From assembly GCA_963169665.1 (NCBI GenBank), contig CAUJET010000057.1, positions 1 through 37,590 of the forward strand: a stretch of 37,590 nucleotides of DNA. Direction: 5' to 3'. How positions within the stretch are numbered: the stretch's first letter is position 1; every line of letters begins with the position of its first letter. The notes below the pieces were generated by a model. That model ran no database searches and was not told the origin of the DNA. It saw only the letters and a list, made by a program, of their open reading frames with translations. This document shows, in pieces, positions 22,618 to 31,337 of this stretch. The position numbers and the translations under genes are program-made. The DNA is from Actinomycetota bacterium (GTDB lineage: Bacteria > Actinomycetota > Acidimicrobiia > Acidimicrobiales > Ilumatobacteraceae).

Positions 22618-24427
22618 CGCCCGTGGGGCTCGCGTAGGTGGGCGGTGCTTCACCCTCGGGCGGGGTGTCGTAGATCGCGACCGCACCCTCCGGGTCGAAG
22701 AGCCGTTCGTCGGTCGGCCACGCGCCCGGCAGGTACCGGGTGCCGCCGTCGACGAAGCGATACATGCCCTCGCCCTCACGACGGACCTCGTCCGGTCCGA
22801 CCGCAGCCGGGTCCCACCAGAACACGGTCGCGTCGTCGAGGCCGAGGTAGTCGGGCTCGGGCCACAGGTCCTCGCCCCACGAGAGGAACGGCTGGCTGAT
22901 CGCCGCGGTGGTGCCGTCGGAGGCGAACAGCGCCTCCTTGAACGACTCGTGCGTGAGCTCGGGACCGACGCCCTGGACGACGGCGAAGAACAACGCGGGC
23001 GACGGCTGGATGAGGCCGATGGTGCCGTCGGCGGGCGGCGGCTCGCCGTTGAACCAGTTGTAGATGTAGTACGAACCGATCGTCTCCGGGTTCACCCGCA
23101 CGGCACCCTGCGTCACGCCGAACGCGTGCTGCCACTGCTCCTGGTCGTAGGTGCGGCCGAAAGCGTTGGTGTCGACCAGTCCGGCAGCCGAGACGAACCA
23201 CTCGGGGAAGTACTCCTGCGCCGTCGCCTCCCGCGTGAAGTCGCGCGGTGCGACCGGGTCGCCGCTGAAGACGATCGTGGTGATCCCCGCCGACTTCAGC
23301 TTCGAAATCACCTGCGACGCGGTGGCCTGGATCGTGGCCGGGTTGAGCTCGTAGGCGATCACCTCCGCGAACGGAGCACCCGCCGCCTCCATGGCGGCCA
23401 CGTACGCGTCGGCGAGGTCCTTCGACGCACCACTGCTCTCGAGGTACAGCAGACCGAGCCGGCGGGGCTGGTCGACGAACTCGTCGCCGGCGTACTCGGC
23501 GTTCTTGCCCACGATCTGCTTGGTGAGGAACTCGACGGCGTGGGCCTGCTTCTGCGCCTGGCTGCCGTCGAGGCCCCACACGTACGGATCGCGATCGACG
23601 TAGAACTGGGTCGGCTGCCCGGGCGTGCAGCTGATGCACATGATCTCGCGAGCGGCCAGTTCGTCCGCGAAGGCGCTGGTGAGCGCCGGGCCACCGAACA
23701 CCACGAACGGCTGGTACTCCTCCGCGATGCGGGCGGCGTCGGCGCGGGCTGCGACGTCGTCGGCGGCGCCTCCGCTGCCCTCGAAGGTGATGAGGTTCAC
23801 GCTGCGGCCGTACATCTCGAAGTACGTCTCGTAGTAGTCGATGATCTTCTCCATCGTCGCGAACTGGTCGCCATTGGTGTCGTCGACCGCGACGGCATCG
23901 CTGATGTAGGCGATGATCGGGTCGCCCTCCTGGCCCTCGTAGTAGACGATCGTGATCTCGTCGGCGGTGACGCCGACGTCGGTGGCGCCGCCGTTGTCAC
24001 CGGTGAACGGCGCCATGCACGGTTGGGCGAAGAAGTCGGGCACCGCGATCTGGCCGGTGCTCGTGTCGCAACGCGGCCCCCAGTCGATCTGGTCGACCAG
24101 ACCCTGCTCCTGGGCGGTGGCGAAGTCGAGCGGGTACGTGATCTCGGCGACGGTGGTCGTCGCGGGTGCGGCATCGGTGCCATCGCTGCTCGACGCCGGG
24201 GTCGTGGCCGCGGTCGTCGGTGACGCACCGTCGTCGGTCTCGACCGTGGTCGCTGCCGCTGCCGTGGTGGCGGTGCTCGCCTCGTCGTCATCGCCCCCGC
24301 TCGCGACGACGACGCCGATCACGATCGCCGCGACGGCGGCGACACCGACGATCGGGCCCCATCGCTTGAGCGCGCGGTTCCCGCCCCCTGGCGTCGCACC
24401 CGATCCCTGTGCCTGTGCTGGTTGCAT
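22610..24427 (-). CDS. ABC transporter substrate-binding protein (branched-chain amino acid / LivK-like)
   Basis: 605 aa. A membrane anchor (VGVAAVAAIVIGVVVASGG, residues about 28-46) lacks a lipobox cysteine, so it is probably a signal-anchored rather than a lipidated protein. A long Thr/Ala/Ser/Asp linker (about 47-95) follows, then a type I periplasmic binding fold of the Peripla_BP_6 class: VTADEITIVYY near residue 145, FVVFGGPALTSAF near residue 230, GLLYLESSGASKDLADAYV near residue 315, TIVFSGDP near residue 375. The ligand is unknown. The ATG at 24427 follows a GGGGG-rich Shine-Dalgarno at suitable distance, so an in-frame 5' extension is rejected. Last gene of the livHM / MFS-ABC / substrate-binding cluster. 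Confidence 0.9.
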   Translation of the reverse strand: MQPAQAQGSGATPGGGNRALKRWGPIVGVAAVAAIVIGVVVASGGDDDEASTATTAAAATTVETDDGASPTTAATTPASSSDGTDAAPATTTVAEITYPLDFATAQEQGLVDQIDWGPRCDTSTGQIAVPDFFAQPCMAPFTGDNGGATDVGVTADEITIVYYEGQEGDPIIAYISDAVAVDDTNGDQFATMEKIIDYYETYFEMYGRSVNLITFEGSGGAADDVAARADAARIAEEYQPFVVFGGPALTSAFADELAAREIMCISCTPGQPTQFYVDRDPYVWGLDGSQAQKQAHAVEFLTKQIVGKNAEYAGDEFVDQPRRLGLLYLESSGASKDLADAYVAAMEAAGAPFAEVIAYELNPATIQATASQVISKLKSAGITTIVFSGDPVAPRDFTREATAQEYFPEWFVSAAGLVDTNAFGRTYDQEQWQHAFGVTQGAVRVNPETIGSYYIYNWFNGEPPPADGTIGLIQPSPALFFAVVQGVGPELTHESFKEALFASDGTTAAISQPFLSWGEDLWPEPDYLGLDDATVFWWDPAAVGPDEVRREGEGMYRFVDGGTRYLPGAWPTDERLFDPEGAVAIYDTPPEGEAPPTYASPTGGS

Positions 24428-24460
24428 CTCGTCCCCCTTCGGGTCGTCCTCGTGTCGTGT

Positions 24461-24500
24461 CTGTCTGTCGGTCGGTGTCGGTCGGTGTCGGTCGGTGTCG
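24461..24500. repeat. 10-bp tandem repeat upstream of the substrate-binding protein gene
   Basis: Three perfect copies of GTCGGTGTCG (24471-24480, 24481-24490, 24491-24500) with a degenerate copy before them. They lie in the 86-bp gap between the MFS-ABC gene and the substrate-binding protein gene, and would be in the latter's 5' leader. Unit length is not a multiple of three and the region is non-coding. Confidence 0.85.
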
Positions 24501-24513
24501 AACGGATCGTCGG

Positions 24514-27465
24514 TCAGCCGCTCGGGTTCGGCGTGGACCGCGTGAGTGCGGCGACGTCGGTGCCGAGGTAGCTCTCGACGACGGCCGGGTGGGTGAGCAC
24601 CTCGCCGGGCGGGCCGATGGTGACCACCCGGCCCTGGTCGAGCGCGACGAGCCGGTCGGAGATCGACGAGACGAGCGGCATGTCGTGCTCGATCACGACG
24701 AGGGCCGCGCCCATCTCGTCGCGCAGACGGCGCAGCAACGGAGCGAGTGCCTCCACCTCGCGTTGGGCGATCCCGCTCGACGGTTCGTCGAGGAGGATGA
24801 CGGTCGGACGATGGGCGACCTGGCAGGCGAGGTCGACCACACGCCGGGTGCCCGTCGAGAGCTCGCGCACGAACGACCGTCGGTAGGCGCCGAGGTTCAT
24901 CAGCTCGACGAGCTCGTCGACGCGCATGGCCGTGCGCTCCTCGTCGTCGAACACCATCGGCAGACGCAGTGCTGCAGCGATCGCGCTGCGGTGCTCGATC
25001 CACCGCTCCAACGACACGGCGAGGGTCTCCGCGACCGTCATGTCGGGGAAGAGGCGTGCGTCCTGGAAGCTGCGTCCGAGGCCGCCTGCCGCCCGCTGTG
25101 CCGGATCCATCGCCGTCACGTCCACGCCGCCGAGGAGCACCGCGCCCGCCACCGAGGGAGTGAAGCCGCTGATGAGATCGAACAGCGTCGTCTTCCCGGC
25201 GCCGTTGGGGCCGACGACGCCGAGGATCTCCCGCGGCGCGAGCGACCACGACACGCCGTCGACGGCCCGGATCCCGCCGAACGAGCACGACAGTTCGCGG
25301 ACCTCCAAGGCAGGAGTCGCCGTGCGGTCGACCTCGGGGGCGCCAGCGGACGGCGAGCCAGGATCCCCGTCATCGGCGGCGCCCGTCTCGCGCACGCCCA
25401 CCGAGGCGTTCGACAGGAACACCGAGCGCAGCAGGTCGGGCCTCGCCAGAAGCTCGGCGGTCGGTCCGCTGAACCGGATGCGGCCACGCTCCATGAAATA
25501 CGCACGCGTGGCGACCGTGAGCGCCACGTTCACGCTCTGCTCGACGAGGACGACCGCCACCCCGTCATCGGCGAGTCGACGCACGATCGGGAGCAGCTGC
25601 CCGACGATCACCGGGGCGAGGCCGAGCGACAGCTCGTCGATCAACAGCACGCGAGGCCGGGCGATGAAGGCCATGCCGAGCGCCAGCATCTGCTGTTGCC
25701 CACCCGACAGATCGGCGGCCGCCGCGCTCCGCCGGTCGGCGAGCACCGGGAACATCTCGAGCACCTCTCGCGTCGCCGCAGCGACGTCGTCGGGTCGGCG
25801 CCGCTGCGTCCACCCCGCGAGGCGCAGGTTCTCCTCGACGGTGAGCGATCCGAACACGCCCTGGCCGCCGGGCATCTGTCCGATCCCGAGCGCTGCGATC
25901 TCCTCCGGCGGGGCGTGCGTGACGTCGCGACCGTCGAGCACGACCGCGCCACGATCGGCCTCGACCACACCGCTGATCGCCTTCAGCAGCGTGCTCTTCC
26001 CGGCGCCGTTGGTGCCGAGCAGCGCCACGATCTCGCCCTCGCGCACGTCGATGTCGACCTCGAACAACACCTGCCGTTCGCCGTACCCGGCGTCGAGACC
26101 ACGCACGATCAGCAGGTCGGCGCGGCCCGATCGGCGGGCGAACAGCGCCTCGCTGCGGGCAGCCGCCGCACGCCACACCTGGGCGATGTCGGCCACGATG
26201 ACGTCGCCCACCGCACCGAGCATCACCGACCCCACCAGGAACAGTGGGACCAGGACGAGCATGCCCGTGCGGATGCCGAGGTGGTCGGCGATCCATCCGA
26301 TGAGCGGGAGCACGAGGAGGCCGGGGATCACCCACAGCGAGGCGACCGAGAAGCCGGTGGCGCGAGCCCGGGCGGGGATCGCGAGTGAGAGCGACACGAG
26401 GATGCTCGGCCCGATGATCGCCAGCGCGGCCGAGATGACGCAGTTGAGGGCGACGGCCACCACGATGTTGGGCGACAGCGCGAACCCCACCGACAGCAGC
26501 GAGGTCCAGGCAGCGACCTTGGCACCGAAGCGGTTGACGGCGCGCATGTCACCGGCGAAGCGGCGCGTGACGATGCGCGCTCCGATCACGAGACCGAGCA
26601 GCTGGAACGGTTCGGCAACCGCGGCGGCGATGCCGCGGCCGCGCTCGTCGAGGCCGAACTCCTGCTCGTACATCAGCGACGCCAGCGTGACGAAGCCGAT
26701 GAGCGACGTCGCGAGGAACGGCAGGCTCCACCAGAGGCGGCGCAGGCTCTCGATCTTGTGGACGGTGCGCCAGCTCTCGGCGAACGACGGCGTGGTCTCC
26801 TCGGTGGCGATCACCTCGTCGGAGGAACCCATCGCCCGTCGCTCCCAGCCGCCGCGCACGGGCTCGGGCAGTCGGAACGCCATCACGACGAACACCAACG
26901 TCGGGAGGACGAACACGAGGAACGGCACTCGCCAGTCGAACGCGTAGGCGAGCAGCCCGGCGACCAGTGGACCGATGAACGCACCGACGGCGTTGGCCGC
27001 TCGGTGGGTGCTGTACACCTTGCTGCGCGCCTCGATCGGGTAGTAGTCGGCGAGCAGCGAGTTGTGGGTGGGGTCGATCACGGCCTTGCCGACCGAACTG
27101 CCGCTGCGTGCGATCCCGAGCACCACGATGCCGGTGGCGAGGCCGGTCATGCCGCTGAAGCAGGCCCAGCCGATCGCACCCGCGATGGCGAGCGGCACCC
27201 GGCGAGAACGGTCGGCGTACTGAGCGATCGGCACCTGCAGCGCGAGTGCGGCGAGCGACACGATCGCGACGAGGCCCAGGACCCCGCTGTTGTCGAGCCC
27301 GAACTCGTCGCGGATGTTGGGCAGGAGGATCCCGAACGCCGTGCGGTCGAGTTCGTCGACGGCATTGAGGCCGAACAGGACGACGAGCGGGAACGCGGAC
27401 TCGCCGCCGCAGATGTCGCGGAGCCACCGACCCGGGTGACGGATCCCCTCGCGCACGGTGGTCAT
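24514..27465 (-). CDS. MFS carrier fused to two branched-chain-type ABC ATPases (LivF- and LivG-like)
   Basis: 983 aa, three modules in one frame. Residues about 20-430 form an MFS carrier with about twelve membrane segments (ALQVPIAQYADRSRR near residue 75 is the MFS loop 2-3 motif; KVYSTHRAANAVGAFIGPL near residue 155). Residues about 452-690 form a LivF-like ATPase: Walker A GTNGAGKS at 484-491, LSGGQQQM, and Walker B RVLLIDELSLGLAP. Residues about 725-970 form a LivG-like ATPase: Walker A GPNGAGKT at 752-759, ELSTGTRR signature, and Walker B TVILLDEPSSGIAQ. No stop or frameshift separates the modules. The gene starts inside the livHM stop (4-bp ATGA overlap). Family knowledge covers ATP-driven import by LivFGHMK and secondary transport by MFS. 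Their union in one chain is odd. Confidence 0.93.
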   Translation of the reverse strand: MTTVREGIRHPGRWLRDICGGESAFPLVVLFGLNAVDELDRTAFGILLPNIRDEFGLDNSGVLGLVAIVSLAALALQVPIAQYADRSRRVPLAIAGAIGWACFSGMTGLATGIVVLGIARSGSSVGKAVIDPTHNSLLADYYPIEARSKVYSTHRAANAVGAFIGPLVAGLLAYAFDWRVPFLVFVLPTLVFVVMAFRLPEPVRGGWERRAMGSSDEVIATEETTPSFAESWRTVHKIESLRRLWWSLPFLATSLIGFVTLASLMYEQEFGLDERGRGIAAAVAEPFQLLGLVIGARIVTRRFAGDMRAVNRFGAKVAAWTSLLSVGFALSPNIVVAVALNCVISAALAIIGPSILVSLSLAIPARARATGFSVASLWVIPGLLVLPLIGWIADHLGIRTGMLVLVPLFLVGSVMLGAVGDVIVADIAQVWRAAAARSEALFARRSGRADLLIVRGLDAGYGERQVLFEVDIDVREGEIVALLGTNGAGKSTLLKAISGVVEADRGAVVLDGRDVTHAPPEEIAALGIGQMPGGQGVFGSLTVEENLRLAGWTQRRRPDDVAAATREVLEMFPVLADRRSAAAADLSGGQQQMLALGMAFIARPRVLLIDELSLGLAPVIVGQLLPIVRRLADDGVAVVLVEQSVNVALTVATRAYFMERGRIRFSGPTAELLARPDLLRSVFLSNASVGVRETGAADDGDPGSPSAGAPEVDRTATPALEVRELSCSFGGIRAVDGVSWSLAPREILGVVGPNGAGKTTLFDLISGFTPSVAGAVLLGGVDVTAMDPAQRAAGGLGRSFQDARLFPDMTVAETLAVSLERWIEHRSAIAAALRLPMVFDDEERTAMRVDELVELMNLGAYRRSFVRELSTGTRRVVDLACQVAHRPTVILLDEPSSGIAQREVEALAPLLRRLRDEMGAALVVIEHDMPLVSSISDRLVALDQGRVVTIGPPGEVLTHPAVVESYLGTDVAALTRSTPNPSG

Positions 27466-29582
27466 CCAGCACCCACCAACGACTCGTCATCGGGTTCGTT
27501 CCGGTCCGGAGCACGGCGCTCGGCCGCTGCGACTTCGGCCGACACGTCATCCGATCCGACCGATCCGCGGGACGGATCGGACCGTGTGAGTCGCCCGACC
27601 ACCAGATCCCGGAGGCGGACCCACAACCCTCCCAACCCGCCGGGCAGCACGAGCAGCACCACCAGCACACCGAAGCCCGTGGAGAGCACCTGCCATTCGG
27701 GTGCGGTGATGAACCAGCGGGTGCCGCGCAGGTACGCGGCGCCGAGCAACGCACCGCCGAGCGACCCGAGACCGCCGATGACAGCCGAGATGAAGACCGC
27801 GAAGCTCTCGCCGGTGTCGTAGCTCGTGATCACGAACGACTGGTTCAGGTGGGCGTACAGCGCGCCGCCGACGCCGGCCACGGCACCCGAGATCACGAAC
27901 GCCGTGAGCTTCGCCCGCACCGCCGGGACCGCGAAGCTCTGCGCCGCCCGTTCGTTCTCGCGCAGGGCGATGATCACGCGGCCGGTCCGCGAGCGGCGGA
28001 TGCCGAGCAGCGCCAGGTACACGATCGCCAGAACCGCGACCGAGTACGCGTAGTAGCGGGTCGGCGTGGACACGTCGATGCGACCGAACAGCGGAGGCCG
28101 CTCGAAGCGTTGATCGGTGCGGGGGAACCAGCCGAAGAAGCGATCGTTCAACAGCCAGAACTGAACGGCCAACCCGAACGCGAACGTGGTGACGGCGAGG
28201 TAGAGCCCACGCAGCCGCAGCGCCGGGACTCCCACGACGAACGCCGCTGCCGCGCCGGCCGCCCCACCGATCAGCAGGGCGAGGGAGAGGTCGACGTTCC
28301 ACCTCGACGTGCACGTGGCGCTCACGGCAGCACCGATACCGACGATGGCCATCTGGCCGAGCGACAGCTGGCCCGCCCACCCGGTGAGCACCACCAACGA
28401 CATCCCGATGATCGCGAACGCGACGAGCGCGGAGGCCTTGAGCACGTGGTCGACACGGAGCACGACGGGCAGGAGCACGAGCGCACCCACGCCCGAGGCG
28501 AGCAGGGTCCACCGCAGCGTGTTCACCCACGGGTTCGCCAGCATGTCGGGAGCGAGTGGACGGACCTCGTCGGCACCCCGCCAACTCGACGTCGTGTCGA
28601 GCTCGCGGCGTCCACTGCCCTGGTGCTGCACCAGCAGCGCCACGAACATGACCGCGGCCATGATCGGGTAGGCCGCGAACGGCGTCTCCGAGTTCCACTG
28701 CACCCCCGCCTCGAGCAGCCCGAGCGCAACCGACATCGCGACGATCGTCGGCAGCCGCTCCAACCGGCCGATCACCAGCGCGGCCAGCGCCTGCAGCAGT
28801 GTGGGCAGTCCCACCGCCGTCCCGAGCGGCACGCCGGTGATCCCGCTCTTCAGGAACAGCGCGAGGGACGCGAGAGCCGCGGCGAGCGCCCAGACGACGG
28901 TGTTCAAGCGAGTGACGGGAATACCGAGCATGGCGGCGCGATCGCTGCGTTCGGCGCTCGCCCGCACCGCGAGGCCCGCACGCGTGCGGGTGAGGAACAG
29001 GCCGACGGCGGCGATGGTGACCGGGGCGAGGACGAGGGCGATGAGGTCGTTCGCGTTCAGGATGAACGTCCCGACCGTGAGCTTCCAGTCGAGCGGCGGC
29101 GGGATGCGCTCGCTCGCGAGGTTGCGGCCCCACCAGCGGGGCACCAGGATCCCGAGCGCCACGAGGAGCTGGACGACGCCGAGCGTCGCCACGGTGAGCA
29201 CCAGTCGTGGCGATCGCCGGAAGCGGCGGACGATCGCCATCTCGACGATCACGCCGAGGACGAGGCCGAGCACGATCGACGACGCGAGTCCGAGCAGGTA
29301 CGGCCATCCCCAGAACAGCACGAACGACGCCGCGAACGCCGTCGGCACCGACCCGAGCTCGGCCTGGGCGAAGTTCACGACCCGATTGGCCCGGTACACG
29401 AGCGCCATGCCCATCGCGAGCATGGCCCCGAGGAGGCCGAGCACCGCACCCCGGATCCAGTTGCCGAGCGGCATCGGATAGACGATCAGTTGGATCGCGA
29501 GCACGGCAACCACCGACGCGAGCGCGACGACGCGTCCCCGGTCGTGACGGATCCAGTCGCTCGGCACCCCCATGCGTCGCAC
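27462..29582 (-). CDS. Fused branched-chain ABC permease (LivH-LivM)
   Basis: 706 aa. Residues about 25-320 are a LivH-type permease (LLGAMLAMGMALVYRANRVVNFAQAELG, RASAERSDRAAMLGIPVTRLNT). Residues about 345-660 are a LivM-type permease (GMSLVVLTGWAGQLSLGQMAIVGIGA, LRLRGLYLAVTTFAFGLAVQF, IALRENERAAQSFAV, SYDTGESFAVFISAVIGGLGSLGG). The LivH and LivM permeases of the transporter are thus one chain, which with the MFS-ABC-ABC protein and the substrate-binding protein makes a full importer. A start at GTG 29582 is supported by TACGGT 7 nt upstream. ATG 29573 is the alternative. The stop overlaps the next gene by 4 bp. The C-terminal 45 residues are acidic and basic, and cytoplasmic. Confidence 0.94.
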   Translation of the reverse strand: MRRMGVPSDWIRHDRGRVVALASVVAVLAIQLIVYPMPLGNWIRGAVLGLLGAMLAMGMALVYRANRVVNFAQAELGSVPTAFAASFVLFWGWPYLLGLASSIVLGLVLGVIVEMAIVRRFRRSPRLVLTVATLGVVQLLVALGILVPRWWGRNLASERIPPPLDWKLTVGTFILNANDLIALVLAPVTIAAVGLFLTRTRAGLAVRASAERSDRAAMLGIPVTRLNTVVWALAAALASLALFLKSGITGVPLGTAVGLPTLLQALAALVIGRLERLPTIVAMSVALGLLEAGVQWNSETPFAAYPIMAAVMFVALLVQHQGSGRRELDTTSSWRGADEVRPLAPDMLANPWVNTLRWTLLASGVGALVLLPVVLRVDHVLKASALVAFAIIGMSLVVLTGWAGQLSLGQMAIVGIGAAVSATCTSRWNVDLSLALLIGGAAGAAAAFVVGVPALRLRGLYLAVTTFAFGLAVQFWLLNDRFFGWFPRTDQRFERPPLFGRIDVSTPTRYYAYSVAVLAIVYLALLGIRRSRTGRVIIALRENERAAQSFAVPAVRAKLTAFVISGAVAGVGGALYAHLNQSFVITSYDTGESFAVFISAVIGGLGSLGGALLGAAYLRGTRWFITAPEWQVLSTGFGVLVVLLVLPGGLGGLWVRLRDLVVGRLTRSDPSRGSVGSDDVSAEVAAAERRAPDRNEPDDESLVGAG

Positions 29583-29589
29583 GGGTGGG

Positions 29590-29595
29590 ACCGTA
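29590..29595 (-). promoter_or_regulatory. -10 box of the livHM / MFS-ABC operon
   Basis: TACGGT on the minus strand, 7 nt before the GTG at 29582. It lies in the 63-bp gap shared with the divergent YihY gene. Confidence 0.45.
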
Positions 29596-29631
29596 CCCGA
29601 TCGACGACGTGGCCGCTTCCGGACCCTCGTC

Positions 29632-29637
29632 TACCAT
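29632..29637 (+). promoter_or_regulatory. -10 box of the YihY-like gene
   Basis: TACCAT, 8 nt before the ATG at 29646. The two divergent -10 boxes are only 36 bp apart, so polymerase binding at one promoter may exclude the other. Confidence 0.45.
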
Positions 29638-29645
29638 CGGAACGC

Positions 29646-30527
29646 ATGGCTGGCCGAGGACCGTGGACCCGACATCCGCGAGCGATCCACCTCCGGCGGA
29701 CCTCCCGGCTGGCCGACATCGCCGTCGGCACGCTCGACGGCTTCCGCATCCACCAGACCGGGCGCAGCGCAGCACTGGTGTCGCACTTCGGCTTCATCTC
29801 GGTGTTCCCGCTGTTCCTGGTGTTCACGACGATCCTCGGGTTCGTGCTGCAGGACGACCCGGAACTGCAGGCGAAGATCGTCGACTCCGCCCTGGCCAAG
29901 CTGCCGTTGATCGGCTCGACCCTCGCGTCGAGCCCCGACCAGCTCCAGGGGAGCATCGCGGTCCTCGTGTTCGGTCTCCTGCTCGCCGTCTGGAGCGGTC
30001 TGAAGGCGTTCGTGGCGCTGCAGGGAGCGCTGGACAACACCAACGACGTGGCCCTCGACGACCGCAACGGCTTCGTCACGACGCGGCTGCACGCCCTCGG
30101 CGGCATCGGCATCGTCGGCCTCGCACAGGCGGCGAGCGCGTTCCTCACGAGCGTGGTCACTGCGGCCGGTCTGCCGGCGATGAGCAACGTGTTGCTGGTG
30201 TTGGCGGCGGCCGCGGTGAACGCGGTCGTGCTCGGGTGCACCTATCGCTGGTTGACGAGCGCAGCGGTGACCTGGCGTTCGGTGTGGCCGGGCGCTGTGT
30301 TCGCCGGCATCGGCTTCTCGCTGCTGCAGGTGGTCGGCACCACGGTGATCGCCCGCTCGCAGGAGAACGCCGAGAACGTCTACGGCGACTTCGCCGCGGT
30401 CATCGCACTCCTCGCCTGGCTCTCGCTGCACGCGACGGTCGCACTCGTGGGTGCCGAGGTGAACCGGGCGATCGTCACCTCGCCCTACTGGCCGAGCCGC
30501 TCGGCCGACACGAGCGTCGGCGACTGA
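29646..30527 (+). CDS. YihY/UPF0761 family membrane protein
   Basis: 293 aa with about six hydrophobic segments. A basic N-terminus is followed by HFGFISVFPLFLVFTTILGF, the typical first segment of the YihY family (often misnamed ribonuclease BN). VLVFGLLLAVWSGLKAFVALQGALD near residue 102 and ARSQENAENVYGDFAAVIALLAWL near residue 238 are further family signatures. No experimental function is settled for the family. The end is followed by a strong terminator hairpin. ATG 29646 is supported by a -10 box 8 nt upstream. Longer in-frame extensions are antisense to livHM and are rejected. Confidence 0.88.
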   Translation: MAGRGPWTRHPRAIHLRRTSRLADIAVGTLDGFRIHQTGRSAALVSHFGFISVFPLFLVFTTILGFVLQDDPELQAKIVDSALAKLPLIGSTLASSPDQLQGSIAVLVFGLLLAVWSGLKAFVALQGALDNTNDVALDDRNGFVTTRLHALGGIGIVGLAQAASAFLTSVVTAAGLPAMSNVLLVLAAAAVNAVVLGCTYRWLTSAAVTWRSVWPGAVFAGIGFSLLQVVGTTVIARSQENAENVYGDFAAVIALLAWLSLHATVALVGAEVNRAIVTSPYWPSRSADTSVGD

Positions 30528-30553
30528 GCACTCGGGATCGGGCCCCGCACGCG

Positions 30554-30585
30554 ACGAACCCCCGGACCGGGGTCCGGGGGTTCGT
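30554..30585. terminator. Strong hairpin terminator after the YihY-like gene
   Basis: Two perfect 15-nt arms (30554-30568 and 30571-30585) of GC-rich sequence ending in GGGGG-TTCGT separate the YihY-like gene from the convergent 30638-31294 gene. There is no long U-run, as is common in actinobacteria. It probably serves both strands. Confidence 0.8.
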
Positions 30586-30637
30586 GCGGTGGTTCGGTTG
30601 CCGAGGGCTCCGGCGCTGACCGGAGCGCTCAGGGATG

Positions 30638-31294
30638 TCACACCAGTGCGGGCTCCTTGGCGGGCTCGTGGGCGACCAGCAGGACCGTCTCGTCCTTCTT
30701 GGTCGTGAAGGCGTGGACCATGCCGGCGATCGAGAGCAGCACCATCAGGGCGGCGAAGATGTAGACGATCGTCGCTGCGAGGGCGGCCCGCTCACCGAAG
30801 ATGCTGAAGCCGTAGGTGGTGAGCAGCAGGCCGCGGAGGGTCTCGCCCTTGAACATCGTCTCACGGAGCGTCGTGGCCGAGTCGATCTGAGCCTGGATCT
30901 CGTCCGTCGGCTGGCCGGCATCGGTGGCTGCCTGGAGGTCGGCCTTCAGACCCCGGGTGATGCCACCGAGCGTGGCGTAGGTGGCGCCGTCGAAGCCGGC
31001 TTCGGTCGCACCTTCACGCATGTGGAGGGCGATGTACTCGTTCGCGTAGCACTCGGACTTCTTGCCGCTGTCGAGTGCGGTGCCGGCGTAGTCCACCAGG
31101 CAGTCGGCGGCCTTCTCCTCATCGCTGAGGTTCTCGGCCGGTGTGAACGCGATCTGCTGTTGCGACAGCTGATCCTTGACGTAGTCCTCCGCGAAGTTGG
31201 CCTGGTTGGTGAGCACCAATCCGAGCACCAGGAGGAGCAGCCCGAAGACCAGGCCGCCGAGGCTGAATGCGATGTCCAATGTGCGACGCTTCAT
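30638..31294 (-). CDS. Two-segment membrane protein of unknown function
   Basis: 218 aa from ATG 31294, which is preceded by an AGGGG Shine-Dalgarno. The in-frame upstream start at 31354 would add a basic peptide over a palindromic promoter region and is rejected. One hydrophobic segment lies near residues 10-30 and another near residues 175-197. Between them is a soluble domain of about 130 residues with two cysteines (ADCLVDYAGTALDSG and KKSECYANEY) that may form a disulfide outside the membrane. I do not recognise the family. The last residues (VAHEPAKEPALV) are short and unstructured. It stands alone between the YihY-like gene and a GH3 gene. Confidence 0.75.
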   Translation of the reverse strand: MKRRTLDIAFSLGGLVFGLLLLVLGLVLTNQANFAEDYVKDQLSQQQIAFTPAENLSDEEKAADCLVDYAGTALDSGKKSECYANEYIALHMREGATEAGFDGATYATLGGITRGLKADLQAATDAGQPTDEIQAQIDSATTLRETMFKGETLRGLLLTTYGFSIFGERAALAATIVYIFAALMVLLSIAGMVHAFTTKKDETVLLVAHEPAKEPALV

Positions 31295-31337
31295 CTGTCG
31301 ACCCCTTGTTCGTTCCCGACACGCTGTGTGTCGTTGA

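Noticed and set aside
24428..25288. In-frame 5' extension of the binding-protein gene into the MFS-ABC gene
   Set aside because: It runs over the LivG-like ATPase coding sequence in another frame and lacks similarity. ATG 24427 has a strong Shine-Dalgarno.
24409..26947. Two plus-strand open frames of more than 650 codons under the MFS-ABC-ABC gene
   Set aside because: Both are shadows with biased Arg/Ser/Asp composition, and the minus-strand frame has intact Walker motifs throughout.
27849..29645. Plus-strand 5' extension of the YihY-like frame through the livHM region
   Set aside because: The extension is Arg/Asp/Glu-rich antisense to a well-supported permease. The true start is the ATG at 29646 with its own -10 box.
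30554..30585. Mobile-element terminal inverted repeat or attachment site
   Set aside because: It is a single hairpin between convergent genes with no transposase or integrase nearby, so a terminator is the simpler reading.
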